Source: JANQIV01 sp050117315 (GTDB lineage: Bacteria > Bacteroidota > Ignavibacteria > Ignavibacteriales > Melioribacteraceae). Taken from it: a stretch of 18,659 bases of DNA. Positions 6,501 to 14,992 of this stretch are shown here, one piece after another (within the stretch, counting starts at the first letter, position 1; each line of letters opens with the position of its first letter). The notes under the pieces were generated by a model. That model was given only the letters and a program-made list of their open reading frames with translations. It had not been told where the DNA came from and ran no database searches. Where the stretch lies: contig JASFMY010000133.1 in assembly GCA_050117315.1 (NCBI GenBank), forward strand, positions 1-18,659, given 5' to 3'. A program made the translations under genes and the position numbers.

Positions 6501-9500
6501 CTTACTGCGGCTCTTCCCAGATCATCATATAAATTTTGGCTTACCAAAAAGTTATTGTTGCTTTCTTCAACTTGAGACTGCAGTTCTTTACCTGCAGCAT
6601 CCGAATACGTAATAGAATGAACCGGGTCAGTGTATATAATGAAATTATCTATTTCCCATTCCGTAGCGTTACCTTCACCTTTATTGTTAAATGAAAAATA
6701 CCTGATACCTGTTGAAGTGTTCAATATTTGTTCATTATAGACACAAGGTTTTCCGTCCACATATAAATCGGTAACTTCGTTATCTATATCAATAATTATT
6801 TTTATTCTATAAGTTTTTCCGGCTTGCAGCCAATCGGCAACAGTTTGGGACGAACTTAGAGCTGAAGCATTGTAGAATGTTGTACTGTTAAAATAAGTCC
6901 ACAAAGCATTTTCGGTTGTATTATATTCTCTATCCCATTCATTTCCGCCGGCAGCAAAACCAAAATTAGTATTAAAGCTGGCTTCCGGAACCTTTACCGA
7001 AAATTCTATTCCAACACGACCGGTTAATTCGTTTTCAAAATCATAATATAGTTTATCATAACTTCCTGAACCGTCGCCGGAATTATTATGGACTAACATT
7101 TCATTATCAACTGTCCAGCTTGATAACCCGGCAGAGTTTTCAGCAGTCCAGTTATCGAGATTTAAATCAAATGCTTCGTAAAATCCTTCTTTGCCCGTGA
7201 CGGATGTAGACAGGGTTACGTTAGGATCACTCGTTACGTAATCACCGTCATTCCTTTCAACCGACAGCGACGACATTACCGAGGAAACCGGAACACCTTT
7301 GTAATCAATAACTGCTACAGGTGAATTAAACGAATCGTATAATGTCCGGGTTGATAAACCGCTTCCGTCACTTGATGAAACAGTATGCATTAAATCGAAA
7401 TCTCTACTGACTATGCCGGCGTATGCATCATTTGAGTAAGTAATAAAGTTATCGAATTCCGCATCAGCATGGTACGCATAAAATCCAAAATACTGGCCGG
7501 AATACTCCGAATCATCAACGTCAATTACTTTTTTACCGTTGTAATAAACTTTAATATTATCACCGGAACATGCAACCCTAATCCTCTGCCATCTTGATAC
7601 ATTCAATGTCCCGGTATAAATACCCAATCTACCAGTCGCATCACTTGCTTTTTTTAACTCAAGAGTTCCGTTTGTTCTCAATATTAGGAAATATCCCGAA
7701 TCCCAAGGAGAATCGGTACCGGATTGTTTACGAAACTGAAATGCCCCCCAGTCTGTCTGGACATATGAATCACCCAGCCTAATATCATATTCATAAATTA
7801 CATCTTGATCGATTTCTATTGAAGGTGATGCATAATCTCCATAACCGGAACTGCCCACTGTAAATCTTAATTTGCCGTTATCATAATCCCAATATGATGC
7901 GGCACCGAAAGTCCAGCTTCCGGGTTTTCCGTCGGTTAAATCTTTGTCGTCAAAATTTTCGGCAAAAACATCAGCAACTTCAGTATTACTGAATGATGCG
8001 ACAGGCAGATAACTTGAATCGTATATTGAGCCTGAATAAATGTTATCTATTAAGTCTAAACTTTCCAAAACATTGCCTTTGTCGTCAATGGATTGGATTT
8101 CGGAAATATCTTTGTAAGTTTCTGAACTTGTATTCCATATTGAAGTTTTATACGGGACAAACTTATCATTTAATGTAGTCCACTCTGTTATGGACTTACC
8201 GGTAACAGTAGTATTAGTTTTGCTAATTTTTTCGTAGACCGGTGTTAATATGTTTTCGTCAACCAATACATTATAGTTTTCATCGTCACCAGCATGTTCA
8301 TATGCGTACTCTGTTTCTGTAATAATCTCTTCAAGTTCGTTATATGAATTATAGTTTTCCACTATTGTTTTGTTTAGTAAACCTTCAGTGTTATATTCAT
8401 ATTTTGTTGTTGTAGTAACGCCGTCTAGAGTTTCTTCCTTTTGAACTATCCGGGCATAATAAGAAAACTTATTTAAATCCGGTATTTCGGACACTTCGCT
8501 GATATCTGTTACCTTATAATAACTTATGGAACTAGAAACCTCATCGCCATCTGCATCAAATACTTTTGACTGGTAAGGTGTACCCTTCAATAAATTATAA
8601 TTATCATTGGCATTGGAAGCATCATCCGTTAAGTCTGTAACCTGGTCAGGCAATCCGTTCATGAAGTAGTTTTCAGTATAGCCGTAAGGAGGATTTGAAT
8701 CTGAAGCAGTTGATGAACCGGGAACAACTTTTACTTTGTTATACTGTGCTATATTGCCGGTTGGGTCAATTGTTGCGTTGGATTTGTCAAAGTCGTAAGC
8801 AGTACACTGTGTAGTGTGTTTACCATTTACTTCAACATAGCTTACAGGGTAGTCGATTTGTTTTTCCCCAGCAGTATGATCTACGATACGATGAAAAGTT
8901 AGTGTATTTGCTGATGTGTATCCGGAGCCGCCACTATGTGTTACGAACGCATAAGCTCCTGTTAAATTTATTCTTTGTGATAATTTTGAATATGTATAGG
9001 TTAAGTCAGGTCTTACTTCGCCATTTTTTATTGGAATCATTTTAGTTTGTGTTGAAGTTCCGTATTTGATATAATTAAATCCCACATATAAGTCTTGTGT
9101 AGTTGGCAAAGCATATTTAACAGTAAATTCACCATTGTCATCTCTTGTAAGTACATTTTTTCCCAAAACAAACAAGTCATAAGATGCCCTAGTTTCAGGT
9201 TCTGAAATGGAAGTATCAAGTAAATCTGAATCATTTACATAAGTACTTGTCCAACTTGATGTATTCGGGTTAAAAATATATATTCGCCAATTACGATCTG
9301 AGGAACCATTACTATCATATCTTCTTACAAAGAAATCATTACCAAAAGTGCTTCTATAATTTCTACTGTTTGATTGATTCCCATTTTGCAACTTCCACTC
9401 TACTCCGTCAAATCTGGCTGCGGTCATCTTCATAGAATTTCCAACAAACCCTACAAGATCATTCGCAACACTAGTAACAAAAGATATATCATTCAATCCT

Positions 9501-11611
9501 TGTGTTGTTTTATTTGAACTAAACTCATATTGTTCATCCCAAGAAAGAATTTTTTCACCGTAACCGTTAACATATCCTGAAACAAAATTATTACCTGCAA
9601 TCCAGTGAGCAATTTGATCATTCGTATTCAAAGTTATCGTTGTATTAGTCTGCCAATTTAAATTTTCATCCAAATAATGAAGTCGTATATTATCATATAT
9701 TATAGCAAAAATACAAATAAAGTTATTTGCACTTACTACTGCGGATTGCGTTATGCTACCTTGATTTTCGGCATTAATTCGAAAATCTATATCAGACGTC
9801 CAAGAATTTCCTCTTCTAGTATAGCCATTAACATATCCGTTTCGTTCATTGTGATAATATATTGCCGCAAAGTTTTCCCCAGTTAGTAGGGTAGTAAATG
9901 TTTCCTTTGCTTTGCCGTATACTGTTCCACCAGGATTAATTAAATTCCATTTACCTCTTTCTAATTTGTTCTTTTCGAATACATATAATTTAGTATTCTC
10001 ATGAACATTTATAGTTAAGATTTGCAGCGCAAAGAAGTCTTTTTCTAATCTTATAGTAAAATTGTGATTTAATGGAATATCATCTTTCCTTAAATTTGTT
10101 ATAGTAATTAATTCTTCACCAACCCATTCGCCGTCCCATTGATAGGCATAAACTTTTAATGTCCTTGCATTATCATCTCCAGAAGGAGTAGTACTAAATG
10201 TAGCTACAATATAATCCTCAGCAATCCAAACAGTTGGATCTGAATAACCATCAGGTGCCGCCAGTGTAAAATTCCTTTCTGAATTTTCTATATTTTGAGA
10301 TTTATAATGAAATGTTACTGAGCCTCCTGCTGGCATAATTACTTGTGATAACGCTCCTTTATTAGGAGAAGCATTTCGATAACTAAACTGAATAGAGGGT
10401 AATGATTCACCATATTTATTTTTTTGAGTAATTGATTTTAATAATCTCTTTTCAATGTTTGATCCATAATCAAGAAAATCTGATTCTTGGCCGTAATTGA
10501 AATCAATTGTGAATAATTCTTCATCATATTTATTTTTTACTTCAATGTAATCAAGAAACAATTTTTCATAAACTTCTTGATAAGCATCTCCGGCCGTACC
10601 TTCACTTTGCTCTGAATGTGGTTCTTTATATTCATTAGAAAATTTATCCGCATAATAAAACTGAACAACCCTGCCGTAAACATCTGTAATTTTTTCTAAG
10701 TAACAAGCTTCAGTCTGAATTTCATTAGTGTTCTTTACATAGTTTTCTTCTTTCTTATACTCAAATTGCACTTCATCATTCCATCTATTTTTAATGCTAG
10801 ATAGGTTCCAGGCTGTTACCTGCTCAATTGAATTACCGTTTACACTACTGTTACCAATCCAGTTATCCCATTTTACAATATACTGTTGCGCAGTTGTATT
10901 ACCTCCAAATATATATTCAACACCGTTTTCTTTGACAATTGCCCAGAATTCATTTGTAGGAACTGCATCATTATAGTAATACCTTATTATCCAGGGCTGA
11001 TAGTTTACTGTTTTATAAATCTTATAGTCTAAACTCAAATCACTATCATATCCTTCTCCATCTCTGATTAACTCAACATTTGAACCTCCTTCAGATAAAT
11101 AAAAGACATCATCTTCCCTAGTTCCTGTTTGTTGATTATCAACAATTATTTTTGAATATGGCATTGACCAGCCTAAGCCTAATATTCCGGTCGGTGCTTC
11201 CTTGTTCCATATTCCAACCGATTTATGCACATTGGAACTATAGCTTATAGAAACATTTACATCTAATCCGTTTCTGCCCGGTAACGAAATCAAGTTTAAG
11301 GGCATGTTAACGTCTCCTGTAAAATTATTAACACTATTAGCTATAGCACCCAAAGCGTCTGGGTTCGTAGTAAATGTGCTAATCTGTGGCGCAGTCGAAT
11401 GCTGTTCTTCATTCAATCCTTCCTCAGATGTAATTGAAAGAATAGAAGAAGATTCATTTAGTTCTAAAGCTTCTCCAAAATATTCTTTAGCATCAACAGC
11501 CTCAAGTGACTGGGTTTCATTCTTTTTTTCCGTATCTGAGTTCTCAGTTTGAGAGAAAACATGATAATATGAAAAAAGTAGAAGAATTAAGAACAAACGG
11601 AATATTTTCAT
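3254..11611 (-). CDS. Giant secreted Rhs/YD-repeat polymorphic toxin with C-terminal Ntox50-like domain
   Basis: A 2785-residue protein with a Sec signal peptide (residues 1-20, LFLILLLFSYYHVFS-Q). In order: a SpvB-like N-terminal domain (about 78-150, with PLNLISLPGRNGLDVNVSIS and LGLGWSMPY); a long Trp-rich repeat region resembling a beta-propeller (about 450-860); YD repeats (from about 1060); two LamG-like segments (about 1213-1394 and 1478-1661); further YD repeats; a 3-coathanger-like insert (about 2044-2108); the Rhs core with DHLGSTR near 2397 and YKFTGQEYDG from 2434; a Gly/Ala-rich pre-toxin stretch (about 2493-2610); and a toxin domain (2697-2785). Rhs shells enclose the toxin and release it at the target. 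ATG preceded by AGAGG six bases upstream supports the start. The immunity gene follows directly. The Sec signal argues against T6SS delivery; the nearby secretin and ATPase may or may not export it. Confidence 0.93.
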   Translation of the reverse strand: MKIFRLFLILLLFSYYHVFSQTENSDTEKKNETQSLEAVDAKEYFGEALELNESSSILSITSEEGLNEEQHSTAPQISTFTTNPDALGAIANSVNNFTGDVNMPLNLISLPGRNGLDVNVSISYSSNVHKSVGIWNKEAPTGILGLGWSMPYSKIIVDNQQTGTREDDVFYLSEGGSNVELIRDGEGYDSDLSLDYKIYKTVNYQPWIIRYYYNDAVPTNEFWAIVKENGVEYIFGGNTTAQQYIVKWDNWIGNSSVNGNSIEQVTAWNLSSIKNRWNDEVQFEYKKEENYVKNTNEIQTEACYLEKITDVYGRVVQFYYADKFSNEYKEPHSEQSEGTAGDAYQEVYEKLFLDYIEVKNKYDEELFTIDFNYGQESDFLDYGSNIEKRLLKSITQKNKYGESLPSIQFSYRNASPNKGALSQVIMPAGGSVTFHYKSQNIENSERNFTLAAPDGYSDPTVWIAEDYIVATFSTTPSGDDNARTLKVYAYQWDGEWVGEELITITNLRKDDIPLNHNFTIRLEKDFFALQILTINVHENTKLYVFEKNKLERGKWNLINPGGTVYGKAKETFTTLLTGENFAAIYYHNERNGYVNGYTRRGNSWTSDIDFRINAENQGSITQSAVVSANNFICIFAIIYDNIRLHYLDENLNWQTNTTITLNTNDQIAHWIAGNNFVSGYVNGYGEKILSWDEQYEFSSNKTTQGLNDISFVTSVANDLVGFVGNSMKMTAARFDGVEWKLQNGNQSNSRNYRSTFGNDFFVRRYDSNGSSDRNWRIYIFNPNTSSWTSTYVNDSDLLDTSISEPETRASYDLFVLGKNVLTRDDNGEFTVKYALPTTQDLYVGFNYIKYGTSTQTKMIPIKNGEVRPDLTYTYSKLSQRINLTGAYAFVTHSGGSGYTSANTLTFHRIVDHTAGEKQIDYPVSYVEVNGKHTTQCTAYDFDKSNATIDPTGNIAQYNKVKVVPGSSTASDSNPPYGYTENYFMNGLPDQVTDLTDDASNANDNYNLLKGTPYQSKVFDADGDEVSSSISYYKVTDISEVSEIPDLNKFSYYARIVQKEETLDGVTTTTKYEYNTEGLLNKTIVENYNSYNELEEIITETEYAYEHAGDDENYNVLVDENILTPVYEKISKTNTTVTGKSITEWTTLNDKFVPYKTSIWNTSSETYKDISEIQSIDDKGNVLESLDLIDNIYSGSIYDSSYLPVASFSNTEVADVFAENFDDKDLTDGKPGSWTFGAASYWDYDNGKLRFTVGSSGYGDYASPSIEIDQDVIYEYDIRLGDSYVQTDWGAFQFRKQSGTDSPWDSGYFLILRTNGTLELKKASDATGRLGIYTGTLNVSRWQRIRVACSGDNIKVYYNGKKVIDVDDSEYSGQYFGFYAYHADAEFDNFITYSNDAYAGIVSRDFDLMHTVSSSDGSGLSTRTLYDSFNSPVAVIDYKGVPVSSVMSSLSVERNDGDYVTSDPNVTLSTSVTGKEGFYEAFDLNLDNWTAENSAGLSSWTVDNEMLVHNNSGDGSGSYDKLYYDFENELTGRVGIEFSVKVPEASFNTNFGFAAGGNEWDREYNTTENALWTYFNSTTFYNASALSSSQTVADWLQAGKTYRIKIIIDIDNEVTDLYVDGKPCVYNEQILNTSTGIRYFSFNNKGEGNATEWEIDNFIIYTDPVHSITYSDAAGKELQSQVEESNNNFLVSQNLYDDLGRAAVSLKTTRISDTEFAYISNYVSGYDWTNDIISGLVKSENDNESYPYSRTVFEDSPLGRPIEQSIPGSGYQVGSGNTTTFLYFSNMSTSFTGFNTSEGRYFVKLAIDPEGTYSYEMTDKIGNTVAQKYGPLDGLLESQFKYDAYGNLEEVRTPNYYSLGTTYKSNSYYDGFQRLTQSTSPDAGAVEYLYDDADRTRFILDGNGRNASVTNNIIYFNYDDLGRITEEGYFEYEWSSITTANINSKAWPSGQATWRKKYTYGTFEDYTSERDAVMTVEVNNNSDTGTEVVESFAYDVEGNVLSKTITITDFDELSKTVSYEYDGAGQVTKVNYGQGTTPVDLVLPAGEITNTRCYFATNSITAGTDVSVESTGDLTLTAVTEVILLPGFHAKSGCTFKGEISTVSNCPGGGSGADSELEVTYAYDRIGRVTDIGIPDDPDFFASYTYDLNGQVQYENINNSSLQRTYTYGETERLTCISDSEFEETITYNSGGAGFFNGNIYKINNDYKTSTDLNHEVTYDYDDYNRLITANSDMSDGSRDVGVAAPIEYDDNGNLQELTRGGVSTSYTYVTGTNKVSSAGSSTFTYDYNGNVETSAGKDIDPIEYDPFFNLAVTITRAEEYMTAFRYGADHQRVYKEYYTDDSEKDKTAYIHGLSDYPLMESRQFYDAVDENTFYVYGPTGLIAYNKYGQWDFVLKDHLGSTRLVVKNDNTVSSYYDYLPFGGIVYEYSESDPNYKFTGQEYDGEIALHNFRARLYDSEAGIFYGMDPAGQGFSPYGYGGGRPIMIVDKDGRFWHIVAGAVIGGIINTALHWDKIESPWDAVGAFGIGAAGGALAAATGGAVLTAAGGTIMAGAGGFMAGFASGAVGFGFGATATNIGNTMYFNDPYPSLKDQAIGLGISALTAGLINGFTATSNGLSFLNGDPGLPSLSSAPALSGSIGSNTSSAAKPAQLAKANIDDLVDDGASHVDDLAYSLDDNLPTNLKIIPKSEVPSNLNIGRQGKHILGHNNFQPGRSVLEVNPNELLTGFSKGQFNTLRVLNNKVVVDFGKTIGKFYQNGVLVGPTRYGIIHYGVGGAHIVPANPIQY
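4222..4315 (-). repeat. 94-bp exact repeat of the Rhs core, copy in the main Rhs gene
   Basis: This is the partner of 1889-1982, identical over its full length and in the same codon phase. It begins at Asn2433 of the Rhs protein and marks the boundary between the conserved shell and the variable tip. Confidence 0.95.
5284..5480 (-). other. 3-coathanger-like insert inside the Rhs YD region
   Basis: About 65 residues (near 2044-2108) read TNTRCYFATNSITAG, then LTLTAVTEVILLPGFHAKSG and CTFKGEIS. They resemble the short beta-structured adhesin module (3-coathanger stack type) with the EVILLPGFHAKxG signature, found in secreted proteins of Bacteroidota relatives. It interrupts YD repeats: YEYDGAGQVTKVNYG precedes it and a Gly-rich linker plus VTYAYDRIGRVTDIG follows. 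Its two Cys residues and Pro/Gly-rich edges suggest a loop projecting from the shell. Domain name from memory. Confidence 0.55.
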
Positions 11612-11754
11612 GATAACCTCTTATATATGATTATTAGAATTTTTGAATTATTTTTCATTTTACCTCGGCATTACGTATGCCGGTATTACAAAATTGTATT
11701 TCTTTTTATAGTATTTGATAATGTTCATTAAGTGTTTTTTCTCTCTCAGGATTT
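11612..11754. other. Short intergenic region between the LamG gene and the Rhs gene, with a hairpin
   Basis: Contains CGGCAT (11666-11671) and ATGCCG (11677-11682) as a 6-bp stem with a 5-base loop. On the minus strand it lies after the LamG gene stop but is not followed by a T-run, so termination is uncertain. AGAGG for the Rhs gene is at 11618-11622. No promoter could be assigned with confidence in this AT-rich stretch. Confidence 0.45.
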
Positions 11755-12888
11755 TTATTTAGCTTTTTTTAATTCTTCATTTTGTTTACTTAGTTCAATA
11801 TATTTTTTATTAAGTTCTATTGTGTACAAAGTGAGCTCTTCAATTTTTTCAAGCAGTTTTGCCTGCATTTCTCCAATACTTAGTCCTTCTTCTTTTACTT
11901 CTTCGGCAGACGGGATATCGGGTAAATGTTTGTTTTCTTTTATAAAATTTTCTACTTCGGTTAATGGTTTCAAATCGTAATCTTCTTCAAATACTTTATC
12001 AGGCCAGTCGTCTTCCAGTTTTACTACAACTTCTTCGGCTATCATATCACCCGCTACTGCAAGTTTATATCCTTGCGGATCATCTGTGCCTATACCAACA
12101 TTTCCTAAATCTCTATAAATATCATCTCCTGATCCGCTGCTCCATAAACTTGAACCGCCGTCATCGCCTCCTCCAGAATGGGGTGTAGTATATAATTCGG
12201 CTATCTCTGTTGAAGTTAATTCGCGTGAATATATTCTGAATTCGTCTAAAAACCCGTTGAAATGAAAATTATCTCTATCATCCCCGGTTTTTCCTATTGC
12301 AGTGTATAGCCCGGTAGAGGTGCTTAATGATCCAGGTGTAACAGTATTTATTAAATTGCCGTCAATGTATAATGAAAGCTGATCGTTTCCGTAAACCCCT
12401 ACAAAATGATGCCATTCATTTAGATTAAAAGTATATTCCACTGAACTTGTAGAAGTATTACCATTTATCATAAAGTCCAATTCAGCCGTACCGCTTCCTT
12501 CATCAGGGGTAATAATAACATAAATAACATACTGAGATTGAAAGTCACAAATCATCTGAACATAAGCACTCTTGGAATTGTCTCCCAAACACTTAACCCA
12601 CCCGGAAATAGTAAATTCTGTTAAATTATCCGGGAAAATATCAGGCAAATACAAATACTCTTGTGAACCCGTATTGTCATTATTCAAATAGTATGCTGAT
12701 AATGCATTACCCCATTGGTCACTTATAAATCCTCCAAGAACATAAGTCGGGTTATTATTATTTCCACTTTGGTCACCTGTGGTTCCGTCAAAAGAATAAT
12801 ATGCTTCCAATCCGTCTGTGGATTGTGCCTTTATTGAAATACCTATAAAGAAAATTACCAATAACTTAATTACAATATTTGTTTTCAT
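11755..12888 (-). CDS. Secreted LamG-domain protein with NVGIGT C-terminal cassette
   Basis: A 377-residue protein with a signal peptide (1-21, cleavage near IKA-Q). Residues 27-233 form a LamG/concanavalin-like jelly roll: LEAYYSFDGTTGDQSGNNN, FTISGWVKC, NEWHHFVGVY, LSLYIDGNLI, GFLDEFRIYSRELTSTEIAELY. A Gly/Ser linker follows, then a cassette (263-359) with NVGIGTDDPQGYKLAVAG, HLPDIPSAEEV and a coiled-coil-like end (about 339-377). That cassette matches the upstream 459 aa protein at 88 of 97 residues. LamG domains usually bind carbohydrate or protein ligands outside the cell. AGAGG (12894-12898) sits five bases before the ATG. I cannot see an anchoring or T9SS sorting domain. Likely a cell-surface or extracellular binding protein; ligand unknown. 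Confidence 0.88.
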   Translation of the reverse strand: MKTNIVIKLLVIFFIGISIKAQSTDGLEAYYSFDGTTGDQSGNNNNPTYVLGGFISDQWGNALSAYYLNNDNTGSQEYLYLPDIFPDNLTEFTISGWVKCLGDNSKSAYVQMICDFQSQYVIYVIITPDEGSGTAELDFMINGNTSTSSVEYTFNLNEWHHFVGVYGNDQLSLYIDGNLINTVTPGSLSTSTGLYTAIGKTGDDRDNFHFNGFLDEFRIYSRELTSTEIAELYTTPHSGGGDDGGSSLWSSGSGDDIYRDLGNVGIGTDDPQGYKLAVAGDMIAEEVVVKLEDDWPDKVFEEDYDLKPLTEVENFIKENKHLPDIPSAEEVKEEGLSIGEMQAKLLEKIEELTLYTIELNKKYIELSKQNEELKKAK

Positions 12889-13066
12889 TTTTACCTCTTA
12901 TTAGCAGTTAGCTTCTAGTTTGTTTTTCTATTGTTACTTCAATATTGCCCAATACAATATTTTACTCATTGAATTCTAGTGACGCATCACATTTGTGATG
13001 TCATTTCACACCCCGATATAGTTTGTCGGAGTGAGAACCGAGCTCGCGGGACTGCTACCCTCATTT
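12889..13066. other. Intergenic region downstream of the secretin, with two hairpins
   Basis: CATCAC (12985-12990) with GTGATG (12995-13000) form a stem, extended by TGA/TCA with a 2-base bulge. A second imperfect stem uses TCAC..CCGA and TCGG..GTGA (about 13006-13034). On the minus strand both lie after the secretin stop and may terminate or stabilise its transcript, but no clear T-run follows. GAGCTCGCGGG-type sequence near 13040 also suggests a REP-like unit. Confidence 0.45.
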
Positions 13067-14992
13067 CTATTCTTCCTCGGCATACTCATAGTGAGCATAA
13101 CCGAATTCGTCTTCGTAAAAAATTCTGGGTGTTAAATAAATTATAAGTTCGGATTTTTCTTTTTGATCATACTTTGTTTTAAAGAATTCGCCTAATATCG
13201 GGATATCACCAAGCAACGGGAATTTGCTTTCCGAATATGTTTTAGTATCCTGAACCAATCCCCCGAGAATTATTGTCTCGCCGTCTTTAAGTTTTACCGT
13301 AGATTCAAACGTCCTTGTATTTATTGACGGTATAAGTTTTTTATCGGACGAAAACTCACCTTTAGGAGTTTGGAAATCCGGTTTAATTTCCAGTGTTAAT
13401 TGCTTATTAGACCCCACCCAGGGAGTTATCTCAAACGAAATATTTGCTTCAATTTTCTCAATTTTTTCTTGCTCAATGTATGAAGTCCCAGTCACACTGT
13501 TAACCGGAAGTATATCGGTAAACACATAATTTTGTGTCTCACCAATTTTTAGCGAAGCAGTATGCCCGTTAAGCGTAGAAAGTAACGGTCGTGACTTTAC
13601 GTTTGCAATTCCGTTTGACTCAAGAAATTGAACATTAGCGTAAAAGTCCTCCGGTAATTTTACCGCCGACAAATTTATATCTTTACCGAAGACATTTATA
13701 TTACCTATGTCGTCTAAAAGCTTATTAATTTTTTTCCCTCCAACAGTTACATCCAAACCGGGAAACCATTTATCGGACCGCATTACTTTTGAAGAATCTC
13801 CCGAGCCGGCATTAAGTCCGAATTTAAAAAGGTTATCCAAATTATAGTCTACAACCAAAGCTTCGATCATTACCTGCGGAACAGGTTGATCTATGGTTTT
13901 AAGATATTCCTCCATTCCAACTACTTCGTCATTCAAACCCGATAAAAGCAAAGCGTTATGTTCTATAATATTCTGAACTATAACAGATGGGAACAATTTA
14001 CCGGGCAATTTCTCCATTATTTTATCCGCTCTTAAATGATCAAGTTTTACAAGCTTTGTATTTTCCAAACCTTTGCCTTTTATACCTCCGATTATATATG
14101 CTTCATTTTCTTTTTTAAAAGTATATTCCGTTCCTTTGAATAAATAGTACAAAGCTTTGTCCAGGTCTACTTCAGAACATTTAACCGTTACTTTTGCTGT
14201 GGGAATTTCCAGTTTTATTAATTGTAAATCCAACTGGTTGGCAATATCATCGAGTACTTTACCAAGGTCTGTATTTTTTACATCAATTGTTACCTTACCG
14301 TTCTGCACCCCAACCCAGTAAAGCCCTTTTGTTTTTTTGTTCGGGTCTTCCAGGCTGGAAAAATAACTTGAACGGGATACGTAATAGATTGAATCCTTCT
14401 CTATTAAATAGAACCCGTTATTCTGCAGAATATTTTTAAGACCGGTTCTTAAATCAATTTCATTAAGGCTGCCGGTAAGTTTTCCGCTTGTTCCCCTTGT
14501 AATTAGAAAATTTTTGCCTGTTTCTTTTCTTAATTTGTTGATTACAGCCTTTATTTCCGCGTTGTCCAGAACAATATCAAGCTTGTCCGTTTCTTCATAA
14601 TATGTAATAATAGGATCGGGAGCTTTAGGCGGAGGCGGGGGCGGTGCAGGTTTCGGCGGTTCTTTAGTCTTTACAAAAAACCTGTTTGAATCAAAGCTGA
14701 ACTCATAACCGTTATCTTCCGCTATAATTTGTATTGCATCCCGCAACGTCAATTTGTGCAATGCAACCGAAACTCTTTTATTTATACTGTTATCAATTAC
14801 AATATTTGTTTTATACTGAAGGGCAAGGGCTCTAATTATATCCCGAAAATCAGTATTCTTAAAATTGAGCGATTCAACAATTTCATAACTGCCGGGCGGG
14901 TATTTTACAGAGTCCTGCTCTTCCTGTGCAGTCAAATTAAAGCTGCAACAAATAATTAAAAAGATTACCGTAAATTTATAACATGGTTTCAC
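13067..14992 (-). CDS. Secretin (type II secretion/type IV pilus outer-membrane pore family)
   Basis: A 641-residue protein. The signal peptide spans about residues 1-22 (FLIICCSFNLTA). Three similar periplasmic N-domain/STN-like repeats follow (about 41-108, 135-206 and 231-302), the first two separated by a Pro-rich linker (112-127). A secretin_N-like segment (about 312-369) leads to the secretin core (about 371-624) with VPQVMIEALVVDYN, NGIANVKSRPLLSTLNG, ETIILGGLVQD and the hallmark PLLGDIPILGEFF. Secretins form multimeric outer-membrane gates. The start is GTG, fixed by AGAGG six bases upstream, and it overlaps the ATPase 3' end by 17 bp. No pseudopilin, platform or inner-membrane genes accompany it here, so it could serve a type II secretion or a pilus system encoded elsewhere. 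The secretin class is firm, the system is not. Confidence 0.93.
   Translation of the reverse strand: MKPCYKFTVIFLIICCSFNLTAQEEQDSVKYPPGSYEIVESLNFKNTDFRDIIRALALQYKTNIVIDNSINKRVSVALHKLTLRDAIQIIAEDNGYEFSFDSNRFFVKTKEPPKPAPPPPPPKAPDPIITYYEETDKLDIVLDNAEIKAVINKLRKETGKNFLITRGTSGKLTGSLNEIDLRTGLKNILQNNGFYLIEKDSIYYVSRSSYFSSLEDPNKKTKGLYWVGVQNGKVTIDVKNTDLGKVLDDIANQLDLQLIKLEIPTAKVTVKCSEVDLDKALYYLFKGTEYTFKKENEAYIIGGIKGKGLENTKLVKLDHLRADKIMEKLPGKLFPSVIVQNIIEHNALLLSGLNDEVVGMEEYLKTIDQPVPQVMIEALVVDYNLDNLFKFGLNAGSGDSSKVMRSDKWFPGLDVTVGGKKINKLLDDIGNINVFGKDINLSAVKLPEDFYANVQFLESNGIANVKSRPLLSTLNGHTASLKIGETQNYVFTDILPVNSVTGTSYIEQEKIEKIEANISFEITPWVGSNKQLTLEIKPDFQTPKGEFSSDKKLIPSINTRTFESTVKLKDGETIILGGLVQDTKTYSESKFPLLGDIPILGEFFKTKYDQKEKSELIIYLTPRIFYEDEFGYAHYEYAEEE

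Noticed and set aside
3254..11611. T9SS-sorted or T6SS-delivered Rhs
   Set aside because: No T9SS C-terminal sorting domain and no PAAR-like domain is visible; the C-terminus is the toxin.
13067..14992. Secretin as a lipoprotein because of Cys residues near the signal peptide
   Set aside because: The Cys pair (residues 15-16) lies inside the hydrophobic stretch without a convincing lipobox; an ordinary signal peptide ending near residue 22 fits better.
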